This document shows, one piece after another, positions 8,751 to 16,836 of a stretch of DNA of 64,000 bases. The translations under genes were made by a program, and so were the position numbers. Under the pieces are notes generated by a model that was not told where the DNA came from, ran no database searches, and saw only the letters and a list, made by a program, of their open reading frames with translations. The stretch's first letter is position 1; every line of letters begins with the position of its first letter. Source of the DNA: Radiobacillus kanasensis (GTDB taxonomy: Bacteria > Bacillota > Bacilli > Bacillales > Amphibacillaceae); assembly GCF_021049245.1 (NCBI RefSeq), contig NZ_CP088020.1, positions 874,001 to 938,000 on the forward strand, written 5' to 3'.

Positions 8751-9109
8751 TGAAAATTGTAGTTGGCGGCCAAGTGGAGAAAAAGGAGATAGAAAACTTA
8801 ATCAAGGAAATTGATCCTACAATTGAAACCGTTATCAAATCTGATTTGGATGCAGCTATGGCAATTAAAACAGGCCAAGCAGATTATTACTTTGGTGCTT
8901 GTCATACAGGGGGTGGAGGTGCTTTAGCTATGGCAATTGCCATGATTGGCAGAAGTCAATGTGAAACCGTATCAATGCCGGGCAGGAAGCCAAAAGAGGA
9001 GGCGGTTCAGGAAGCTGTAAAAAACGGAAAGAAGGCATTCGGGTTTACCGGAGATCACGTTGAGACAGCAGTACCCATGATTCTGGATGCTATTAAAGCA
9101 AATAAATAG
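8750..9109 (+). CDS. yhfU: YhfU-type DUF2620 protein
   Basis: A 119-aa soluble alpha/beta protein of unknown function. It begins MKIVVGGQV and contains a glycine-rich ACHTGGGGALAMAIAMIG segment (residues 50-68) and TGDHVE near the C-terminus. The size and small globular fold recall PTS EIIB-like proteins, but no phospho-cysteine loop is evident. SD ATAAGGAGG precedes the start, which overlaps the yhfY stop by one base. It lies 21 nt before yhfT. The three genes yhfY-U-T travel together in E. coli too. Confidence 0.75.
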   Translation: MKIVVGGQVEKKEIENLIKEIDPTIETVIKSDLDAAMAIKTGQADYYFGACHTGGGGALAMAIAMIGRSQCETVSMPGRKPKEEAVQEAVKNGKKAFGFTGDHVETAVPMILDAIKANK

Positions 9110-9130
9110 ACTTTAGGGGGAATTATAGGG

Positions 9131-10423
9131 ATGGAAACTTTATTTGTCGTTCTTGTTGGTATAGTCGCAGCTATTCTTGCAAATAGGAATATAGCAGTAT
9201 TTAATGATGGATTACGACCAATTGTATCGGAGCACATTGAAGGAAGTTTAAAGCGTAGAGAGCTAGGTTTAACTGCTTTTGCAATGAGCTTTGGGTTGGT
9301 AATAGGTTTTGGTATTCCATTTACCCTTTCGGCAAGTATTATATTAATTCATAGTATTTTATTGGGAACCGATATTATTGGATTAATTACACCTAAGAAT
9401 AAATGGGGTACTCCAGTAGCTGCAGTAGTTGGTGGACTTTATGGGTGGGGACTTATTGCTGGTCTCGAAGGCTTTGTGAAATTATTTGATTATTTACCTG
9501 TTAATTTCTTAGAACCACTTGGAGAAGTAGGGACACCAGTCGTTGTAACATTTATGGCATTCCCTGCACTTGCAGTGGCCATGCAGTTCGGCGTTAAGAA
9601 GGGTATTCTTACCTTTGCATTTGCTGCAATTGTTAGACAGCTTGCAGTATTTGTAAATGAACAAGGCCTACTCAAAATTGGTGATAATGTTGTCACCTTA
9701 AACCAAGAAGGTATGGCTTTGGTTGTAGGAATGATTTTCTTATTTACTTATGCTATTAAAGAAAAAGGGGAAGAAGAATCTTCCGTCGACCTTGCCTCGG
9801 TGTTTAGTGAGAAAGTACTGCGAATTAAGAAGAATGTAGTGTATTTCATGATTATTGGTGGATTAATTGCAGGTGCTACTAACCTAATACTTATGGCTGG
9901 TGATCCTATCTCATTAAATCTTCTTGCTGAAGGGAAGCAAACTGACGCTGGGATTGCTGCAGCGGCAAGAGCAATTGGATTTATTCCTTTGGTCGCAAGT
10001 ACAGCTATTGCAACAGGTGTATATAGCCCTGTTGGGTTTACCCTAATATTCGTAGTTGGATTGTTTTCACCAAATGTGTGGTTAGCTGTAATAATTGGTG
10101 CAGCTGTAATCCTTGGAGAAGTAATGCTATTAAGCTATATTGCTAAATTCTTAGATAAATATCCTGGAGTTCGTAATTCAGGAGAGAATATTCGTAGCGC
10201 AATGACGAGATTACTAGAGGTTGCTTTATTAATCGGTGGTGCAAATGCATCAAACATGATTGCTCCAGGGTTTGGTTTCTTCTTTATAGCCGGATTCTAC
10301 CTGTTGAATGAAGTAGCTGGTCGTCCAATCGTTCGTATGGCTGTTGGTCCAGTAGGGGCAATTGCAGTTGGTATTATTGTCAACATATTGGTTCTATTAG
10401 GTGTAATGAGTGTACCTCAATAG
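9131..10423 (+). CDS. yhfT: YhfT-type multispanning membrane protein, probable transporter
   Basis: A 430-aa integral membrane protein with about 11 hydrophobic segments. It starts METLFVVLVGIVAAI and has a conserved-looking NDGLRPIVSEHIEG loop after the first segment. Repeated GGLYGWG- and GxxxG-rich helices suggest a substrate path. Family function is unproven; a permease for the cluster's substrate is the simplest reading. SD GGGGGAATTATAGGG is weaker than for the other genes. It ends the operon, directly before the terminator at 10462-10506. Confidence 0.8.
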   Translation: METLFVVLVGIVAAILANRNIAVFNDGLRPIVSEHIEGSLKRRELGLTAFAMSFGLVIGFGIPFTLSASIILIHSILLGTDIIGLITPKNKWGTPVAAVVGGLYGWGLIAGLEGFVKLFDYLPVNFLEPLGEVGTPVVVTFMAFPALAVAMQFGVKKGILTFAFAAIVRQLAVFVNEQGLLKIGDNVVTLNQEGMALVVGMIFLFTYAIKEKGEEESSVDLASVFSEKVLRIKKNVVYFMIIGGLIAGATNLILMAGDPISLNLLAEGKQTDAGIAAAARAIGFIPLVASTAIATGVYSPVGFTLIFVVGLFSPNVWLAVIIGAAVILGEVMLLSYIAKFLDKYPGVRNSGENIRSAMTRLLEVALLIGGANASNMIAPGFGFFFIAGFYLLNEVAGRPIVRMAVGPVGAIAVGIIVNILVLLGVMSVPQ

Positions 10424-10461
10424 TTCGGAAGTCCAAATATTATAGAGACTTGGGATCAGAA

Positions 10462-10506
10462 CGGCTAAAACAGGGGAAGTATTTCTCTGTTTTAGCCGCT
10501 TTTTTA
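10462..10506 (+). terminator. Rho-independent terminator of the yhf-like cluster
   Basis: Perfect 12-bp stem CGGCTAAAACAG (10462-10473) with CTGTTTTAGCCG (10487-10498), 13-nt loop, followed by a T-run. Confidence 0.9.
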
Positions 10507-10869
10507 TAAATTGTGATTAAAAAGTCTTCTTCATTTACTTGAACTACCATGAAACTTTAAGTGATAGTAACCTTTTAAGTTTCATATTGGCAGTTTATTT
10601 CGGTACTAATGAAGGATAATTGCGCACTTTTCAATCGGAATAATAACGCTATATTCCATCCACAAATTCCTTCCTCACTTCCCTCGGAACTTCTATTCAC
10701 GTTTCTACCGTTTAACTAAAAAAGATTATTATCTTGCTCTAAATAATAGTTTCCCTAGTATATCAGCCAAAAGAAGCTAGCGTCATTCCTTTTGTCTAAT
10801 CAAAGCATCGGGAAACTCCATACTATATTAAGCGTTAGTAATTATCTAATAGAATGGAGGAAACTTTTG
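10507..10869. other. Intergenic region before the cell-wall amidase
   Basis: No gene seen. It holds an imperfect inverted repeat, ATGAAACTT (10549-10557) with AAGTTTCAT (10577-10585). A CATACTATA motif near 10820 resembles the -10 of a mother-cell sigma factor (SigE/SigK), which would suit the downstream gene, but the match is weak. Confidence 0.35.
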
Positions 10870-12213
10870 ATGAAACTTTATTTAGATCCAGGTCATGGTG
10901 GCTCTGACCCAGGTGCTCTAGGGAATGGGTTGGAGGAAAAAGATATTGTTTTAGATATTGCTCTAAAAATTCGTTCGATATTACTGAACGACTATGAAAA
11001 CGTGGAAGTGAAAATGAGTCGTACAAGTGATTCAACCGTAAGTTTAAGTCAACGTACAAATGAGGCGAATAGCTGGGGAGCTGATTACTTCTTATCGATT
11101 CATTGTAATGCATTCAATGGATCTGCTCAAGGATATGAAGATTATATTCACAGTAGCTTATCGAATTCTTCTACTACAGCCTACTATCAAGATATTATTC
11201 ATTCGGAAGTGATAGAAGTTAATCAACTTCGCGATCGAGGACAGAAACAAGCCAATTTTCATGTTTTGCGAGAAACAACGATGCCGGCACTTTTAACAGA
11301 AAACGGGTTTATAGATAATAGTCATGATGCTGCTTTAATGAAGGATCCTGCATGGCGACAAAGGGTCGCACAAGGCCATGTTAATGGTTTAGCAGAGGCA
11401 TTTACCCTTAAGCGTAAACCAGAAGAGAATTCAGGGGCGGTTTATAAAGTGATTGCGGGTTCTTTTAAGGTGAAAGAAAATGCCGATGAGCGCTCAACGT
11501 ACTTGGAAACCAAAGGAATTGAATCATTCGTTAACACGGTTATCGTTTCCAGTGAAACCTGGTACAGAGTTCAAGCTGGTGCATTTTCAAGCCGAGAAAA
11601 CGCGGAAAAACGTTTGGCTGAGGTGAATAATGCAGGGATTTATGATGCCTACATTGCTACCGATGATACGAATATAAACCAAGTCGAAACGAATGTGTAT
11701 TCCATTTTAGGTGAGACTTTACTATCACCAGAATTAATGAATGAGTATGTAAAAACAATAAATTCCGATGCCATCGAACTCGGCCAATACTATCTTACGT
11801 TTGGAGCGTATTATGGAATTCGAGGAGATATTGCGTTTGCTCAAGCGATGCATGAGACAGATTTTCTCCGGTTTACTGGTGTCGTCGACTCAAGTCAAAA
11901 CAACTTCTGTGGTTTAGGTGCAACAGGACCCGATAATCCAGGTGCAAGCTTTGCTACACCAGAAGAGGGTGTTCTCGCTCACATCCAACATTTATTTGCT
12001 TATGCAACTACTCAACCCTTACCGGAAAAATACGAGCTTGTCGATCCGCGCTTTGACCTGGTAAGCAGAGGGTCTGCTTCAACATGGACTCAATTAAATG
12101 GAAAGTGGGCCGTGCCGGGAGACAACTATGGGCAATCGATCTTGAATTTATATGAAAGAATGATTGAAGCTGCAATAGAAAAACTCAATAGTGTTATGGG
12201 GAATATAGAATAA
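10870..12213 (+). CDS. Bifunctional N-acetylmuramoyl-L-alanine amidase / glucosaminidase without signal peptide
   Basis: Three parts. Residues 1-175 are an Amidase_3 zinc domain (H9, E22/E23, H78, catalytic E144 in LLTENGF). Residues 190-280 carry two SPOR-like half repeats (VIAGSFKVKENAD and VQAGAFSSRENAE). Residues 295-447 resemble an endo-N-acetylglucosaminidase domain (QAMHETDFLRFTG, NNFCGLGATG, GVLAHIQHL). There is no signal peptide, as in sporulation mother-cell autolysins of the CwlC/CwlV type. The start is ATG 10870 with SD TGGAGGA; a longer in-frame reading from 10792 lacks an SD. Likely role: lysis of the mother cell to release spores. Confidence 0.8.
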   Translation: MKLYLDPGHGGSDPGALGNGLEEKDIVLDIALKIRSILLNDYENVEVKMSRTSDSTVSLSQRTNEANSWGADYFLSIHCNAFNGSAQGYEDYIHSSLSNSSTTAYYQDIIHSEVIEVNQLRDRGQKQANFHVLRETTMPALLTENGFIDNSHDAALMKDPAWRQRVAQGHVNGLAEAFTLKRKPEENSGAVYKVIAGSFKVKENADERSTYLETKGIESFVNTVIVSSETWYRVQAGAFSSRENAEKRLAEVNNAGIYDAYIATDDTNINQVETNVYSILGETLLSPELMNEYVKTINSDAIELGQYYLTFGAYYGIRGDIAFAQAMHETDFLRFTGVVDSSQNNFCGLGATGPDNPGASFATPEEGVLAHIQHLFAYATTQPLPEKYELVDPRFDLVSRGSASTWTQLNGKWAVPGDNYGQSILNLYERMIEAAIEKLNSVMGNIE

Positions 12214-12330
12214 TAGACATTTTTATAGCTTTTTGCCCTTTTTACTAGATTTTGAACGAATTCATCATTCACTTTTCTTACATTTACGTACGATATCTTG
12301 TACGAAATTCTAAGAAAGGAATGAGAGTTT

Positions 12331-13611
12331 ATGTTTGGTTACTCGATTATTCAGCTTGTTCGTCAGATGGGAGATAAGATAGATCGAGACATCCGTCAAG
12401 AGCTCGTTCAATTCTATCAGCCATTTCGGAAAATTCCATGTTTCTTACACCGTCCTTTTGAACGTGTGAGGAAAAAGGCAAAGCGGTTACCGATTATAAT
12501 AGAATTTGAGGATGGTACGTTTGACTTTGGCCTAAGTGATATGAAAAGTTCAAAATGTCGAACACGGACAGAGTTCCCCTCGATTTCCTGTTGTTCTACG
12601 AAGCTATCCGTAGAAAAAATAGAACAATTGCTAAAGAACTCTTCCCATATCAAAAAGATTCATTATGATAGAAAAGTGACGACATTACTTGATGTAGCAT
12701 CCCCATCCATTCATTCCGAGCAACTAAAACAGTCTGGTTTAACAGGGAAGGATATAAATATTGCTATTGTTGATACAGGGATATATCCACACGATGATTT
12801 ACAAGGAAGAATTATAGGGTTTAAGGATCTTGTTAATAATCGAACAGAAACCTATGATGATAATGGTCATGGTACCCATTGTGCAGGAGATGCAGCAGGA
12901 AATGGTCAATCATCTAATGGAGAATATCAAGCACCAGCACCGGAGGCAAACGTAATTGGTGTAAAAGTACTTGATAAAATGGGATCTGGTTCCCTTTCTA
13001 CAGTAATAGCAGGTATCGATTGGTGTATTCAGAATAAATCAACGTTTAATATCGATGTACTTTCTTTATCACTAGGTTCCAATGCTACACAATCTGCCGA
13101 AGAGGATCCAGTCGTAAAAGCAGTTAACAATGCGTGGGACAACGGAATAGTTGTTTGTGTAGCAGCTGGTAACTCAGGACCAGCCCCAGAAACCATTGCA
13201 AGTCCTGGAATAAGTCCGAAGATTATTACGGTAGGTGCGGCAAACGACAATAATACAACTGACCGATCTGATGATATAGTTGCTGAATTTTCCAGCCGTG
13301 GACCAACAATTGATGGATTAACAAAACCTGATCTTTTAACTCCAGGTGTAAACATTATATCTTTACGCTCTCCTAGATCTTATATCGATAGAACAAATCC
13401 ACAGTTACGTGTTGATGAGAACTATATATCCTTATCAGGAACCTCCATGGCCACACCTATTTGCGCAGGTGTCGTTGCACAACTTCTTCAAAAACAACCA
13501 ACATTAACTCCGGATGAGGTCAAACAACAACTTATTAGTGCATGTGAAGATATAGGACAAGCACCTAATGTTCAAGGTCACGGGTATTTAGACGCAGAAA
13601 ATCTGGTGTAA
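12331..13611 (+). CDS. aprX: AprX-like intracellular subtilisin-family serine protease
   Basis: Peptidase S8 with an intact triad: D148 (IVDTGIYPH), H180 (NGHGTHCAG) and S372 (SGTSMATP), plus oxyanion N281 (AAGNSG). Residues 1-130 form the N-terminal extension typical of AprX, with no signal peptide, so it stays in the cytoplasm. Length (426 aa) is close to B. subtilis AprX (about 440). Several cysteines (C37, C76, C87, C88) lie in the N-terminal part. It follows the sporulation-type amidase in the same direction but 117 nt away, so a separate promoter is likely. Confidence 0.85.
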   Translation: MFGYSIIQLVRQMGDKIDRDIRQELVQFYQPFRKIPCFLHRPFERVRKKAKRLPIIIEFEDGTFDFGLSDMKSSKCRTRTEFPSISCCSTKLSVEKIEQLLKNSSHIKKIHYDRKVTTLLDVASPSIHSEQLKQSGLTGKDINIAIVDTGIYPHDDLQGRIIGFKDLVNNRTETYDDNGHGTHCAGDAAGNGQSSNGEYQAPAPEANVIGVKVLDKMGSGSLSTVIAGIDWCIQNKSTFNIDVLSLSLGSNATQSAEEDPVVKAVNNAWDNGIVVCVAAGNSGPAPETIASPGISPKIITVGAANDNNTTDRSDDIVAEFSSRGPTIDGLTKPDLLTPGVNIISLRSPRSYIDRTNPQLRVDENYISLSGTSMATPICAGVVAQLLQKQPTLTPDEVKQQLISACEDIGQAPNVQGHGYLDAENLV

Positions 13612-14057
13612 GTGAAATATTGCTAAACGATGCTAGAGCTTGTGTATATTAAAGGAAGAAACTTTGGTAGAGCATGGAGACAGATCCTCTTCGTGCTCTT
13701 CCCACATAAGAATCAAGGGGGAAATAGGATCATGCGGCTATTATATTAAGTTAGTTATCCAAACAAAAAAGATGCACGATCCGTCGTTAAGGGCTTGCCT
13801 TAACTAAGATCATGCATCATTGCCTAGCATAATTATATCTGTATATAGTTGGACTTTCCATGGCTAAATTATGGAAGCAAAATTTCAGTATTTTGCTCTC
13901 CGCCTCAAGTCTGAGATTCTTTCATTCTATTGCCTGTAGTATTTCCCCTTATAACCTTATATGATGGTAATCGTTAGGAACTATTGGTTTAGGTAACAGG
14001 ATGGGAGAAATTTTAGTACTTAGACCCTAGATAAAGAAAAGAGGGGGAGCATTACAT
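13612..14057. other. Intergenic region with a large minus-strand terminator-like structure
   Basis: No ORF of note. At 13771-13818 GATGCACGATC pairs with GATCATGCATC around an inner TTAAGG/CCTTAA hairpin. An A-run (13765-13770) precedes it on the plus strand, so it would act as an intrinsic terminator for minus-strand transcription. A perfect GCAAAAT/ATTTTGC hairpin lies at 13877-13896, and AGAGCA/TGCTCT near 13671-13700 follows aprX. No minus-strand gene is visible to the right, so a small RNA is possible. Confidence 0.35.
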
Positions 14058-15362
14058 ATGCGTTTTAGAGATTTTCATCCGAATATTAAGTTGAGAATTA
14101 TATTTGGATTTTTTAGTGAAATCATTGGGAGTATGATTTTTCCGTTTATGGCGATTTACTTTGCTGTCCACTTTGGGGAAAAATTAACGGGAATTTTATT
14201 GATCGTGAACATTATTGTAGGTGCCTTAGTTGGATTTTATGGAGGCTATTTATCAGACATCATGGGACGGAAAAAGCTGATGGTCATTGCGGAAGTGTTG
14301 AGGGCTGCGTCCTTAATCGTTATGACACTTGCGAACTCTCCATGGTTTGAATCGCCAACCTTAACATTCTTTATGTTCTTGGTAGGAAGTATTTGTTGGG
14401 GAATTGAAGGACCGGCAACCGATGCGATGCTAATTGATGTTAGTAAACCGCAAGAACGGAAGCTTATGTATGCGATTATGTACTGGTCAGGAAACCTTTC
14501 TATTGCATTAGGGGGAGCGGTTGGTGCGTTCTTATTTGAAGACTTTTTATTCTATTTATTAATTGGCATGACTATCATGTCTGTTGTCTTAGCATTTGTC
14601 TTAATCTTCTTCATAGAGGAAAGCTTCTTTCCAGAACAAGCAGCAAAACAACAAGAGAAGACCGGTAAGTTTCAAGTATTTACGGATATCCTAAAAAGCT
14701 ATAAAACGGTTGCAACGGACAAAGTATTTATCTTGTTTGTGATTGCAGGTTTATTTATTCAATCGCTAGAATTTCAATTAACGAACTATATTGCGGTAAG
14801 GCTCCATGAAGATATGCCAATCCAGGATGTATTTCGTTGGTCGATTGATGGGTTACAGATGACAGGTATATTAAGAACGGAAAACACAGTGCTTGTTGTA
14901 ATCTTTGCAGCACTGGTTACAAAGTTGATTCATAAGTATAAAGATAAACACATCTTTCTCATTTCGGTCGTTTTGTTTACGATTGGATATACGGCCATTA
15001 GTTATTTTGATAACATATGGATTCTTTTCGCAGCGATGATTATTGCAACCATCGGGGAACTTATGAGAGTTCCAGTTCAACAAAGTTATATGGCTGCAAT
15101 CCCACCGGATGATAAAAGAAGCAGTTACATGGCGGTCAATGCTTTTACCTATCAAGGGTCTATGATTCTAGCTTCGCTTTCTGTAACATTAGGAGCCTAT
15201 CTTTCTAAAGAAATGATGAGCATGTTCTTATTATTAACTGGAATAATAGGATTTGTCCTCATTAATCGAATCATTCCTAGTCTAGAGCAAAGGGTTCGGA
15301 ATCAGGGAGAAGCGGAAGAAGGTAAAGGTTCTGTTCTAAGTGATCAAGCTATAGAGTCATAA
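14058..15362 (+). CDS. Major facilitator superfamily transporter
   Basis: A 434-aa membrane protein with about 12 hydrophobic segments. It carries the MFS motif A in the loop after segment 2 (GGYLSDIMGRKKLM, near residue 64) and a soluble linker near residues 190-210. The C-terminal tail is charged and cytoplasmic. It resembles drug-efflux MFS proteins, but no substrate can be assigned. SD AGAGGGGGAG precedes ATG 14058. It is monocistronic, ending at the terminator 15390-15430. Confidence 0.8.
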   Translation: MRFRDFHPNIKLRIIFGFFSEIIGSMIFPFMAIYFAVHFGEKLTGILLIVNIIVGALVGFYGGYLSDIMGRKKLMVIAEVLRAASLIVMTLANSPWFESPTLTFFMFLVGSICWGIEGPATDAMLIDVSKPQERKLMYAIMYWSGNLSIALGGAVGAFLFEDFLFYLLIGMTIMSVVLAFVLIFFIEESFFPEQAAKQQEKTGKFQVFTDILKSYKTVATDKVFILFVIAGLFIQSLEFQLTNYIAVRLHEDMPIQDVFRWSIDGLQMTGILRTENTVLVVIFAALVTKLIHKYKDKHIFLISVVLFTIGYTAISYFDNIWILFAAMIIATIGELMRVPVQQSYMAAIPPDDKRSSYMAVNAFTYQGSMILASLSVTLGAYLSKEMMSMFLLLTGIIGFVLINRIIPSLEQRVRNQGEAEEGKGSVLSDQAIES

Positions 15363-15389
15363 CCTATTCGTTTGTATAGGAAGGAAGTT

Positions 15390-15430
15390 GGAAGCCCAAT
15401 CCGATTAATGGACATTGGGCTTCCTTTCCG
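15390..15430 (+). terminator. Terminator after the MFS gene
   Basis: 11-bp perfect stem GGAAGCCCAAT (15390-15400) / ATTGGGCTTCC (15414-15424), then TTTCCGTTT. Confidence 0.8.
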
Positions 15431-15473
15431 TTTAGGATAAATATGTAAAGAATAGGAGAAAGGGTGGAAACCA

Positions 15474-16124
15474 TTGAAAATTCTTGTTGTTGGAGCAAAC
15501 GGACAAATTGGAAAACATCTCGTAAAGTTCATTCAAGATAGTGGAAGCCATACTGCAAGAGCCATGATTCGTAAGCAGGAGCAAGCTGCTTACTTTGAGG
15601 AATTAGGTGCAGAGACAGCCCTTGTTGATTTGGAAGGCGAAATAGAAGAAATTGCAAAAGCAGCGGAAGGTATAGACGCTATTGTATTCACCGCCGGTTC
15701 TGGACCACATACGGGGAAAGATAAGACGATTATGATTGACTTAGATGGTGCAGTAAAAACGATTGAAGCGGCTAAAGTTGCAGGTGTGAAGCGGTTTATT
15801 ATGGTAAGTTCATTTGATACTACACGTGAAGCTATACAAGAAGCGCCTGAATCTTTTGCACCGTACGTAGCAGCGAAGCACTATGCCGATGAATGGTTGA
15901 AAGATACAAATTTGGATTATACCATCGTACACCCTGGAGGCTTGACCAATGATTCAGGAACAGGAAAGGTGCAAGCTGCTGTTGAAGTAGAAAGAGGAAT
16001 GGTTCCTCGAGTGGATGTTGCGGAGGTTATTTTTGGTTGTTTAGAAAATGACTCTACTATTGGGAAGGAATTTCAAGTGGTGTCTGGTTCTACTCCTATT
16101 GAAGAGGCAGTTAAGCAGTTGTAA
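15474..16124 (+). CDS. NAD(P)-binding atypical SDR / NmrA-like protein (YhfK type)
   Basis: A Rossmann-fold protein of 216 aa with the N-terminal dinucleotide motif GANGQIGKH (GxxGxxG). It lacks a classical YxxxK catalytic pair at the usual spacing, although Y-V-A-A-K occurs in APYVAAKHYAD. It belongs with SDR_a5/YhfK-type proteins annotated as NAD-dependent epimerases or reductases of unknown substrate. The start is TTG 15474 with SD AAGGGTGG. It stands alone between two terminators. Confidence 0.75.
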   Translation: MKILVVGANGQIGKHLVKFIQDSGSHTARAMIRKQEQAAYFEELGAETALVDLEGEIEEIAKAAEGIDAIVFTAGSGPHTGKDKTIMIDLDGAVKTIEAAKVAGVKRFIMVSSFDTTREAIQEAPESFAPYVAAKHYADEWLKDTNLDYTIVHPGGLTNDSGTGKVQAAVEVERGMVPRVDVAEVIFGCLENDSTIGKEFQVVSGSTPIEEAVKQL

Positions 16125-16160
16125 CTCAAGTTTCATATAAATAACAACATATACTACCCA

Positions 16161-16199
16161 AAAAGGAGACAGGCAATTTTGCTTTTTGTCTCTTTTTTG
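16161..16199 (+). terminator. Terminator after the SDR_a5 gene
   Basis: GGAGACA pairs with TGTCTC, flanked by an A-run and followed by TTTTTT. Confidence 0.75.
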
Positions 16200-16278
16200 G
16201 GGATTTTCAGTGTTTTAGAAGTGAGGTTACTTGTTGTATAATAAACATATTCAGAATTAATTAATAGAGGTGGTTTTA

Positions 16279-16440
16279 ATGACTGCTGAGGAAATGCTAA
16301 AAGCTATAGAAGATATGGAAAATGGTGAACGAATTAAGTTATTAAATAAATTGTTTGACGACTATTTTGATAGTAGGCCCCCTAAAGAACAAATCTTAAA
16401 AGAGAAAGAAGAAATGTTCTGGGGAAAAGAAGATGAATAA
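16279..16440 (+). CDS. Small antitoxin partner of the PemK-like toxin
   Basis: A 53-aa, highly charged ORF (starts MTAEEMLKAIEDM, ends FWGKEDE) with SD AGAGGTGG and ATG 16279. It overlaps the toxin gene by 8 nt, the usual antitoxin-first coupling. Two predicted helices are followed by an acidic/basic tail rich in K and E, as expected for the toxin-wrapping C-terminus. I see no clear ribbon-helix-helix or AbrB domain, so autorepression is uncertain. The assignment rests on position and size. Confidence 0.65.
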   Translation: MTAEEMLKAIEDMENGERIKLLNKLFDDYFDSRPPKEQILKEKEEMFWGKEDE

Positions 16441-16747
16441 GTATGGTAAACGGGGAGAAGTTTGGATTTCTGAGCTAAATGGGAAGCGAAGACCTGTTGT
16501 TATTGTTAGTAATGACGTTGTAATTGTAGAGTTAGATCACCTAATTGCAACTGTAACAAGTAAACGAGCTAGAAATCAGTTTGATGTTGTAGTTGAATTT
16601 TGGAAAGAAGCCGGTTTAGAAAAACCTTCTATTGTAAGGTGTTCAAAGTTAAACACATTGCATTATAGAGAATTACTGTTTAAAATAGGAAAACTTCAAG
16701 AAAGTGATTTGAAGAAAGTATTATCTACAATAAGAGAATACTTTTAA
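16433..16747 (+). CDS. PemK/MazF-family toxin (mRNA endoribonuclease)
   Basis: A 104-aa protein with the PemK/MazF beta-barrel pattern. RGEVWISELNGKRRPVVIVS at residues 7-26 includes the R-P-V/V-I-V-S core. KPSIVRCSKLNTLHY follows (residues 64-78), then the helix KIGKLQESDLKKVLSTI. Family members cleave mRNA at short sequences. It overlaps its antitoxin by 8 nt and ends just before the bidirectional terminator at 16772. Family assignment is strong; the target site is unknown. Confidence 0.8.
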   Translation: MNKYGKRGEVWISELNGKRRPVVIVSNDVVIVELDHLIATVTSKRARNQFDVVVEFWKEAGLEKPSIVRCSKLNTLHYRELLFKIGKLQESDLKKVLSTIREYF

Positions 16748-16771
16748 ATAATTGTAATATGGGACAATTAA

Positions 16772-16815
16772 AAAACTGCCTTTTTCCTCAATATGAACAG
16801 GAGAAAGGCAGTTTT
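16772..16815. terminator. Bidirectional terminator between toxin and methyltransferase genes
   Basis: AAAACTGCCTTTTTCCT pairs with AGGAGAAAGGCAGTTTT (one G-T wobble), 10-nt loop, with A- and T-runs on the two sides. It lies only 22 nt before the next start codon and contributes no coding sequence. Confidence 0.8.
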
Positions 16816-16836
16816 GTATCAAAAGGAGAAGTATCC

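Noticed and set aside
10792..10869. Longer start for the cell-wall amidase
   Set aside because: The extra 26 codons lack an SD and would precede the conserved MKLYLDPGHGG start; TGGAGGA sits correctly before ATG 10870.
16759..16836. Longer start for the methyltransferase
   Set aside because: The added codons encode the toxin-antitoxin terminator hairpin; AAAAGGAG is placed for ATG 16837.
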